Part shown: positions 1 to 4,764 of the stretch, in pieces | Layout: each line of letters begins with the position of its first letter | How positions within the stretch are numbered: the stretch's first letter is position 1 | From: Treponema sp. UBA1233 | GTDB lineage: Bacteria; Spirochaetota; Spirochaetia; Treponematales; Treponemataceae | Length of the DNA: 9,347 bases | Direction of reading: 5' to 3' | Assembly (NCBI GenBank): GCA_002309305.1 | Contig: DBWR01000052.1 | Coordinates: 6,320 to 15,666 of the forward strand | The notes under the pieces: generated by a model | Seen by the model: only the letters and a program-made list of their open reading frames with translations | Databases searched by the model: none | Told to the model about the DNA's origin: nothing | Position numbers and translations under genes: made by a program

Positions 1-290
1 ACAAATATATGCTTTACGAAGAATCAAACCGTATCCTTAAAGCAGGTGGTGTCCTTTCAATCCTTCCCGTTCACCTGAGCAACTGGCGCGACAGACAGGG
101 GAAGAAAAAGACCTATACTCCAAAATTAATTCAATCCGAAATCGAAGAATATGGTTTTGATTATGCGGGCACCTGCAACCAAAAAGGCGTCCACTGGGAA
201 AAATGCCACACCCTCTATTACATCAAAAAAGGCACCATCACATTCGACATCCTTGAAAAAGTTGATGTAATGAATTTTGTAAAGAAATAG
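1..290 (+). CDS. Class I SAM-dependent methyltransferase, C-terminal fragment
   Basis: This is the 3' end of a gene that starts upstream of the window; the reading frame is open from base 3 and ends with TAG at 288-290. The visible 95 or so residues begin in the region after the SAM-binding core. The pattern E-x-N-R-I-L-K-A-G-G followed by a hydrophobic strand (VLSILPVH) is the typical Methyltransf_11-type 'R-x-L-K-P-G-G' turn and strand. The tail, with 'I-x-x-E-I-E-E-Y-G-F-D' and a final hydrophobic strand, fits the helix and last strands of the fold. The SAM-binding glycine motif lies outside the window, so the substrate cannot be told. The ATG at base 9 is internal, not the true start. The gene is convergent with the regulator at 317-1225, 26 bp away, and no clear terminator hairpin separates them. 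Confidence 0.72.
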   Translation, partial: KYMLYEESNRILKAGGVLSILPVHLSNWRDRQGKKKTYTPKLIQSEIEEYGFDYAGTCNQKGVHWEKCHTLYYIKKGTITFDILEKVDVMNFVKK

Positions 291-316
291 GGCTCGTCCT
301 GACCCATAATTATATG

Positions 317-1225
317 TTAATGCCGTTTGTTCCTGAAATCACGTGGGGTCATTTTGTAGCATTTGACAAACTGTTCGGTCATGTAGCTGGAGGATGCAAA
401 GCCACATTCCATGCTTATAAGGCCAATGGGCATATCTGTTGTGCCCAGTAGCTCCATTGCTTTATCCAGTCGGTATCGGATAAGATAGTCGGTTGGAGTG
501 TGGGCGGTGTATTTTTTAAAGATGTTGTTGCAGCTAGATTTGCTCATATTTCCGGATGATGCAATTGCTTCAAGCGAAAGTTTTTCCGCATAATTATTTT
601 TTATAAAACCAATCATGTTTTTAAGACTGTCGATATGATCATAGTTTATATCTAAAGATTGTGGAATGTGATTTTTTGCCGCATTCAGTACATGATGCCA
701 GATGTTAAAAAAGCATTTTGTAATTTCAAATTGATTTCCGGCTGATTCATTCAACTCCCTTGTAAGCTTTGAAACTTTTTTAGCTTCCTTGGATCCTGCT
801 GGAAAAATCAAATATTGAATCTCCGGATTTGTGATGACTGGAAGGACATATTCAGATTCTACTTCTGGCGATGAAATGAGGATGCGCGGATGAATTATTG
901 TGATTATATATGTACAGTATGTGTTTTTTACATCGGTTGAATAATGCAATTGTTTTGAGTTGATGAATATTGTATCCCCTGCCAGAACTTCAACAAGAGA
1001 ACCGTTTATGTTATAGGCCATTTTACCGGTCAGCACGCTCATCATCTCTATGTCATCATGCCAGTGGGCTTTTCTTATCCATGGGGAAGATCCGTCCATG
1101 TGGCCTTCAAATGAATATGACGGAAACGACGGGTCATCGTAATTCACTATTTCCGACCTGTCATCACGGGTCCTGATCATTGCTCGCCATTTTTCGCGAA
1201 TCTCAGTGTATTTCGCATTCTTCAT
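317..1225 (-). CDS. AraC family transcriptional regulator with N-terminal cupin domain
   Basis: This 302-residue protein has the usual AraC/XylS length and layout. Residues about 53-97 form a cupin sensor strand set (H-W-H-D-D-I-E, then G-x-M-x-Y-x-I-x-G, then L-A-G-D and L-H), a fold that normally binds a small effector. Residues about 198-302 form the paired helix-turn-helix DNA-binding domain: the first HTH is around 216-240 (LSLEAIASSGNMSKS) and the second around 265-292, ending in the family signature G-F-x-x-S-S-Y-M-T-x-x-F-x-K-x-x-K-M-T-P-R-D-F-R. The ATG at 1225 is preceded by GAAGGA at 1232-1237 with a 6-nt spacer, which supports this start. The gene is divergent from the nitroreductase at 1342, and such pairing often means the regulator controls its neighbour and itself. 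The effector cannot be predicted. The family assignment is secure. Confidence 0.93.
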   Translation of the reverse strand: MKNAKYTEIREKWRAMIRTRDDRSEIVNYDDPSFPSYSFEGHMDGSSPWIRKAHWHDDIEMMSVLTGKMAYNINGSLVEVLAGDTIFINSKQLHYSTDVKNTYCTYIITIIHPRILISSPEVESEYVLPVITNPEIQYLIFPAGSKEAKKVSKLTRELNESAGNQFEITKCFFNIWHHVLNAAKNHIPQSLDINYDHIDSLKNMIGFIKNNYAEKLSLEAIASSGNMSKSSCNNIFKKYTAHTPTDYLIRYRLDKAMELLGTTDMPIGLISMECGFASSSYMTEQFVKCYKMTPRDFRNKRH

Positions 1226-1231
1226 CTTGTG

Positions 1232-1237
1232 TCCTTC
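1232..1237 (-). promoter_or_regulatory. Ribosome binding site of the AraC-type regulator
   Basis: GAAGGA on the minus strand lies 6 nt before the ATG at 1225. It is a good Shine-Dalgarno match and fixes the start. Confidence 0.7.
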
Positions 1238-1262
1238 ATTAAAAAATACGATATTGTTATAA

Positions 1263-1300
1263 AATCTTGCTAGAAAATTATAGTTTTGTCAAGATTCTTG
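1263..1300. promoter_or_regulatory. Candidate operator repeats between the AraC-type regulator and the nitroreductase
   Basis: AATCTTG at 1263-1269 is repeated as ATTCTTG at 1294-1300. The offset is 31 bp, about three helical turns. AATCTTG also has an exact inverted copy, CAAGATT, at 1290-1296. A further ATCTTG lies at 1224-1229 over the regulator's start codon. AraC-family proteins commonly bind direct half-sites on one face of the helix, so these are plausible binding sites. The half-sites are short and AT-rich, and no footprint is implied. Confidence 0.35.
1264..1292 (-). promoter_or_regulatory. Probable promoter of the AraC-type regulator
   Basis: On the minus strand a perfect TTGACA (plus 1287-1292) is followed after 17 nt by CAAGAT (plus 1264-1269), which keeps A2, A5 and T6 of the -10 consensus. 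A competing reading uses a perfect minus-strand TATAAT (plus 1277-1282) with ACAACA (plus 1299-1304), spacer 16. Both overlap the nitroreductase promoter region, so the two genes probably compete for or share regulation. Which -10 is used is unresolved. Confidence 0.45.
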
Positions 1301-1303
1301 TTG

Positions 1304-1309
1304 TATAAT
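1304..1309 (+). promoter_or_regulatory. -10 box of the nitroreductase promoter
   Basis: There is a perfect TATAAT at 1304-1309, giving a predicted transcription start near 1316. The hexamer at the right distance for a -35 (1281-1286, TAGTTT) is a poor match. This would suit a promoter that needs an activator, in line with the divergent AraC-type gene. Confidence 0.5.
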
Positions 1310-1325
1310 TACATTATCTTAATGC

Positions 1326-1332
1326 AAAGGAG
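1326..1332 (+). promoter_or_regulatory. Ribosome binding site of the nitroreductase
   Basis: AAAGGAG is a near-consensus Shine-Dalgarno sequence 9 nt before the ATG at 1342, and it decides the start of that gene. Confidence 0.8.
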
Positions 1333-1341
1333 AATTGAATT

Positions 1342-1959
1342 ATGGAACTTTACGAGGCAATTAACAAAAGACGCAGCATACGTGATTTTACTGACGAGGC
1401 AATTCCGGAAGCGGATCTTAAAAAGATTATCAATGCGGCATACAAGGCTCCTACCAACGACCATTTCCGGGACTGGCATTTTATTGTCGTGACGGACAAG
1501 GATGTTATGAGGCAAGTGCTTGATGGTGTTCCAAAGAACCTGACTGTAAAAGATGTCGATGCCATGACATTTATCTCAGACCCAGTCCAAAAGGAAAGCT
1601 ATCAAGTTGCAGTACCCAAGCAGTATAGGATGCTCCTTGATGCGGCAGCTGTAATCATTCCATTAATGAAGAAGAAAGTTGACATTCTAAATCCCCGCGA
1701 CTTGTCTGACCTTAACTGTTATGCTACCATCTGGTGTGCAATAGAAAACCTGTGGATTGCCGCAACAGCAGACGGATATGGATGCAACGTAAGGATTCCT
1801 CGAGGTGATGAAGAAAAAATTGCGCAAAAAACATTGGGCTTCCCAGACGGATATCTGATTCCATGTTTCATAGGAATTGGTCGTCCTGCTCCAGATGCCA
1901 TCCGCACAAAACAGATTGAAATAGATTTTGACAGGCAGGTGCACTGGAATAAATTTTAG
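1342..1959 (+). CDS. Nitroreductase family protein (FMN-dependent NAD(P)H oxidoreductase)
   Basis: This 205-residue protein matches the usual length of the nitroreductase family. These are FMN-binding, normally dimeric cytoplasmic enzymes that pass electrons from NAD(P)H to nitro compounds, quinones or other acceptors. Visible motifs are the N-terminal FMN-phosphate contact R-R-S-I-R-D-F (residues 10-16), the A-P-T-N-D-x-F-x-x-W-x-F-I-V-V segment (about 36-50, normally A-P-S-x-x-N-x-Q-P-W), the helix C-A-I-E-N-L-W-I-A-A-T-A-D-G-Y-G (about 132-147) and the late strand G-Y-L-I-P-C-F-I-G-I-G-R-P. The usual asparagine-glutamine pair near residue 40 is replaced by D-H-F-R-D, which may shift substrate preference. 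The start is fixed by a strong ribosome binding site. The gene stands alone and is probably controlled by the divergent AraC-type regulator. The physiological substrate is unknown. Confidence 0.93.
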   Translation: MELYEAINKRRSIRDFTDEAIPEADLKKIINAAYKAPTNDHFRDWHFIVVTDKDVMRQVLDGVPKNLTVKDVDAMTFISDPVQKESYQVAVPKQYRMLLDAAAVIIPLMKKKVDILNPRDLSDLNCYATIWCAIENLWIAATADGYGCNVRIPRGDEEKIAQKTLGFPDGYLIPCFIGIGRPAPDAIRTKQIEIDFDRQVHWNKF

Positions 1960-1967
1960 GTTCAAGT

Positions 1968-2010
1968 CAAACAGGCTGTTCTGATGACATACTACTAGCC
2001 AGCTTGTTTG
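1968..2010 (+). terminator. Stem-loop after the nitroreductase
   Basis: CAAACAGGCTG (1968-1978) pairs with CAGCTTGTTTG (2000-2010) over 11 positions, ten Watson-Crick and one G-U. It encloses a 21-nt loop and starts 8 nt after the stop codon. It is well placed to end or protect the nitroreductase transcript. It lacks a proper U-run (only TATTTT nine bases on), so it may be an mRNA-stabilising hairpin or a weak terminator. Confidence 0.45.
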
Positions 2011-2025
2011 CCGGAATATTTTCCT

Positions 2026-2035
2026 GCAATATTGC
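2026..2035. repeat. Small palindrome upstream of the diguanylate cyclase promoter
   Basis: GCAATATTGC is a perfect 10-bp palindrome. Its core AATATT also occurs at 2015-2020, 13 bp upstream. It sits just before the putative -35 at 2047 and could be a protein-binding site. No function can be assigned. Confidence 0.25.
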
Positions 2036-2046
2036 TTCTCCAACAC

Positions 2047-2075
2047 TTTATAAACAGTCGATAACATGCTATAAT
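2047..2075 (+). promoter_or_regulatory. Promoter of the diguanylate cyclase gene
   Basis: TTTATA (2047-2052, four of six matches to TTGACA) is followed by a 17-nt spacer and a perfect extended -10, TGCTATAAT (2067-2075). Transcription is predicted to begin at about 2082, which is the A of an ATG. This is the best-formed promoter in the window. Confidence 0.65.
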
Positions 2076-2081
2076 GTTCTC

Positions 2082-2111
2082 ATGATAAGAAATGTATATA
2101 TATTTCTGTAA
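2082..2111 (+). other. Possible nine-codon leader reading frame
   Basis: An ATG at the predicted transcription start (2082) opens a frame encoding MIRNVYIFL, with TAA at 2109-2111. It ends 3 nt before the palindrome at 2115-2126. It overlaps the cyclase's upstream reading frame in another phase, so it would be a separate leader peptide. It may be chance: it is very short and has no ribosome binding site, so translation would have to be leaderless. Confidence 0.25.
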
Positions 2112-2114
2112 AAA

Positions 2115-2136
2115 ACCACCGGTGGTACGATTTTTT
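2115..2136 (+). promoter_or_regulatory. Perfect palindrome followed by a T-run in the cyclase leader
   Basis: ACCACCGGTGGT (2115-2126) is a perfect 12-bp palindrome in an otherwise AT-rich leader. Four bases later comes a run of six T (2131-2136) ending at the preferred start codon 2137. In RNA it could form only a short stem (ACCA/TGGT around CCGG). As DNA it could be a dimer-binding operator. It also contains GGTGG, the only candidate ribosome binding site for the start at 2137. Confidence 0.4.
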
Positions 2137-3570
2137 ATGGAAATGACAGTTGAATTATTTAACAACATCATCAACTCTGCACAAGACTGTGTGTTCTGGA
2201 AAGACAAGGACAGACGCTTTGTTGGGGTAAATCAGGCCTTTCTCGATTTTTATGGATTTAAATCCGCTGACATATTAATCGGTAAAAATGATGAGGATAT
2301 GGGCTGGCACTCTGATCCTGAACCATTTAAACAAGATGAGCTTGAGGTCCTTGCAGGCAAAAGCACTTATAAAGTACAGGGTAAATGTTTTATTCGCGGC
2401 GAGGAACGGGACATTGTTGCTACTAAACGTCCTTTGTACGATAATGGAAATATTGTAGGACTTGTAGGAAGTTTTACAGATATTACTGATGTAGTACGTC
2501 GAAAGAACGGTCTTGATCATAATCAGAGTATTTACACAATCGATAAACTTAGAAAATATAGTTTTTTTGACAAGCTGGTGGACAAAGTAAGTCTCAACGA
2601 AATTCTTGATCCGCTTACCGGTGTTATTTCCCGTACTTATTCAGACAGGTTTGTCCGTTCATTGATTGCTGAAAATCGTCCTTTTACCTTTGCAATGATT
2701 GATCTTGATAACTTTAAGTTGATAAATGATAGTCTTGGCCACACGGCTGGAGACAAGGTTTTAACAACAGTTTCAAAACGGCTTGCAGAATTTGTTGAAG
2801 GCTTTGGAATTGTCGGAAGATTTGGTGGAGACGAACTTTTGATGATAGATCTAAAGCATGTCATGCTGGATGATAAAATAACTTTTTTTCAAAGGCTCTA
2901 TACAAATTCTATGGCTCTTCGGTTTACAATGGATTTTGGTACCGGCGGCTCATTTATTACGGGGACAGTTGGAGCAGCAAGCTTTCCGGAAGATGCCGAC
3001 AATTATCAGGATTTATTCACACTCATAGACAAGATGCTTTATTATGGCAAGAACAAAGGCCGTAACTGCTTTACTGTTTATCAGTCAAAGGAGCACAAAG
3101 ATCTTGAAGTTACAAAAATTGCTCATCGAGGTATTTATTCTTACATTCATCAGTTAAGGACTAGCCTGGAAAATGAGAATTGTTTTGAAGATAAACTAAA
3201 AGCTGCCATGCCTGTTCTTTCTGAAATTCTAAAAGTACGAGACATTTACTATGTTCGCGATGATGGCAGATTAAAGGCTGTAATGGATCCTCAGTTTGAC
3301 GGTGATGCATCTGATATAGCCGAGCTTATGACCGAAGATCTTTTTTCTGAAAACACACTGGATAAGGTAAAAGAGTATTCTCCCAAATTATACAAAACAT
3401 TAAGCAACAAGGGTTTTGAAACTACTTTAATTGTCCGCATCCGAAAAGCCGTAAAAGTTTCAGGATATCTGGTTTGTGCCGTAAAGCGCAGTCTCCGTAT
3501 CTGGCAGGAAAACGAATGTGCCGTACTCTATTATGTAGCAGGACTGCTTGTTAATGATAGTTTGTCATAG
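2137..3570 (+). CDS. PAS-GGDEF diguanylate cyclase
   Basis: This 477-residue protein is predicted to make the second messenger cyclic di-GMP from GTP, with activity set by a sensory PAS domain. The PAS domain covers roughly the first 120 residues (F-W-K-D-K-D-x-R-F-V-G-V-N-x-A-F, ending V-G-S-F-T-D-I-T-D-V). The GGDEF domain starts at D-P-L-T-G (codons 2608-2622), keeps the metal-binding D-L-D-N-F-K-x-I-N-D and N-D-S-L-G-H-x-A-G-D segments, and has the signature as GGDEL (codons 2824-2838). The inhibitory RxxD site normally found before it is absent (E-G-F-G), so product inhibition there is unlikely. The last 145 or so residues may be a GAF-like domain, not firmly recognised. No membrane segment is seen, so it should be cytoplasmic. 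The ATG at 2137 starts right before the PAS domain; an in-frame ATG at 2092 would add 15 atypical residues and cannot be excluded. Confidence 0.9.
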   Translation: MEMTVELFNNIINSAQDCVFWKDKDRRFVGVNQAFLDFYGFKSADILIGKNDEDMGWHSDPEPFKQDELEVLAGKSTYKVQGKCFIRGEERDIVATKRPLYDNGNIVGLVGSFTDITDVVRRKNGLDHNQSIYTIDKLRKYSFFDKLVDKVSLNEILDPLTGVISRTYSDRFVRSLIAENRPFTFAMIDLDNFKLINDSLGHTAGDKVLTTVSKRLAEFVEGFGIVGRFGGDELLMIDLKHVMLDDKITFFQRLYTNSMALRFTMDFGTGGSFITGTVGAASFPEDADNYQDLFTLIDKMLYYGKNKGRNCFTVYQSKEHKDLEVTKIAHRGIYSYIHQLRTSLENENCFEDKLKAAMPVLSEILKVRDIYYVRDDGRLKAVMDPQFDGDASDIAELMTEDLFSENTLDKVKEYSPKLYKTLSNKGFETTLIVRIRKAVKVSGYLVCAVKRSLRIWQENECAVLYYVAGLLVNDSLS

Positions 3571-4746
3571 AATATAGACGATGATTCCCAAGATTAAAAG
3601 CAGGACAAGATTATACGCGGAGAAAACTGCAAAATAATTTTCTCGAGATGGATTTGTCCCTGTTGGAACCAAATCAGAAGAAGTATACAGCTTGAATGAA
3701 ATGACACTTGCCATGGATGCAATCAAAGTTCCCAAACCACCGACGTTGACACCAAGAAGCAGCATTGCTCCGTTTTGGGTAAATCCGCTCAAAAGCAGGG
3801 CTGCCGGAACATTGCTTATGACTTGACTTGACGCAATTCCAGTGATGTAGGTTTTGATTGGAGAAGATAGAAGCGATTGGATGAAATCGGAAAAAGCCTG
3901 CACAGTTGAAAGTGTTTTTGTAAAAATGAAAAAGCCAACAAAGGTAAGCAAAAGGCTGTAATCAACTTTTTTAAACAGAGTATAATTACAGACAAGCATG
4001 ACAGCTATAGTGAAAATCAGCATGAAAAGATAATTTACGACATGAAAAACGGCCAAAAGACAAATCACAAAATCTGCAAAATAGAAAAAAGTCCGGAAGT
4101 CAACTTTTACAAAAGCCATTTGGGTTTGCATCGCATTTCCGGGTAACAGTTGGGGTTCTTCAAATCCGCCGGGCTTCGCAACCTTATTTCGCGTTAAAAA
4201 AAGAATGATGGCGGTGAGTATAAACATGGAAGGAACAGCAATCTTGGCTGTTTGTGCAAAAAAGTCCAATGCGGAAAAACCATAATATGAAAATAGAAAG
4301 AGATTTTGTGGGTTGCCCATCGGGGTGATGCAAGAACCGAGGTTTGCCGCAAGTGTTTCCAATACGATAAGATGAAGCGATGAAAATTTGATTTGCTTGA
4401 AAATCAAAAGTGAAATGGGAACAAAAGTCAAAAGGGCCACATCATTTGTTACAAACATCGAGCTGAAGAAAACAAGAAATGTTAATAGAAAATAAAGTGA
4501 ACGACGTGTTTTGCAAAGCCTAAGAAGTCTGGATGCGATGAAATTTAAAAAGTTCTGACTCTGGAATGCCTTGATAACAATCATCAGTGAAAAAAGAATT
4601 GCAAGCGTACGAAAATCTATGGCTTGCAGGCAGATTATTGGTGCAGGACGGACAACGCAAACCGCAATCAGCGCAAGTAGAAGTGCTGCAAAAAGTACGG
4701 GTTCGCGTTTTATAAAATTCTTAAGAAAGACAAGAGGGTTTTTCAT
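3565..4746 (-). CDS. ArsB/NhaD/SLC13-type anion permease
   Basis: This is a strongly hydrophobic protein of 393 residues from this start, with about ten to eleven membrane segments, typical of the ion transporter superfamily (ArsB, NhaD, CitMHS, DASS). The inverted-repeat layout is visible. The first half holds F-V-T-N-D-V-A-L-L-T-F-V-P followed by A-N-L-G-S-C-I-T-P-M-G-N-P-Q-N-L. The second half holds S-Q-V-I-S-N-V-P-A-A-L-L-L-S followed by G-V-N-V-G-G-L-G-T-L-I-A-S-x-A-S. These N-D/N-V-P and G-N-P/G-G-L-G-T pairs are the family's substrate and cation hairpins. The substrate cannot be told. The ATG at 4746 is chosen because AGGGA (4754-4758) is 7 nt away; the ATG at 4752 would leave 1 nt. 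The gene is probably cotranscribed with the SulP gene 12 bp upstream. Its stop overlaps the convergent cyclase stop. Confidence 0.88.
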   Translation of the reverse strand: MKNPLVFLKNFIKREPVLFAALLLALIAVCVVRPAPIICLQAIDFRTLAILFSLMIVIKAFQSQNFLNFIASRLLRLCKTRRSLYFLLTFLVFFSSMFVTNDVALLTFVPISLLIFKQIKFSSLHLIVLETLAANLGSCITPMGNPQNLFLFSYYGFSALDFFAQTAKIAVPSMFILTAIILFLTRNKVAKPGGFEEPQLLPGNAMQTQMAFVKVDFRTFFYFADFVICLLAVFHVVNYLFMLIFTIAVMLVCNYTLFKKVDYSLLLTFVGFFIFTKTLSTVQAFSDFIQSLLSSPIKTYITGIASSQVISNVPAALLLSGFTQNGAMLLLGVNVGGLGTLIASMASVISFKLYTSSDLVPTGTNPSRENYFAVFSAYNLVLLLILGIIVYIL

Positions 4747-4753
4747 TTTCATA

Positions 4754-4758
4754 TCCCT
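4754..4758 (-). promoter_or_regulatory. Ribosome binding site of the ArsB/NhaD-type permease
   Basis: AGGGA on the minus strand is inside the 12-bp gap after the SulP stop codon. Its 7-nt distance to the ATG at 4746, against 1 nt to the ATG at 4752, favours the shorter protein. Confidence 0.5.
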
Positions 4759-4764
4759 ATTGAA

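Noticed and set aside
305..316. CATAATTATATG between the methyltransferase and the regulator as a terminator
   Set aside because: It is an imperfect AT-only symmetry with no stable stem and no T-run.
1286..1309. TTGTCA (1286-1291) as the -35 for the nitroreductase TATAAT
   Set aside because: The spacer would be only 12 nt, too short for a standard sigma-70 promoter.
1687..2067. A 126-codon minus-strand frame overlapping the nitroreductase 3' end and the spacer
   Set aside because: Most of it mirrors the nitroreductase, and its product resembles no family.
2092..2136. The extra 15 N-terminal codons of the cyclase frame (start ATG 2092)
   Set aside because: It encodes an untypical stretch, has no Shine-Dalgarno site, and would read through the palindrome and T-run; ATG 2137 directly precedes the PAS domain. 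It is kept as an alternative only.
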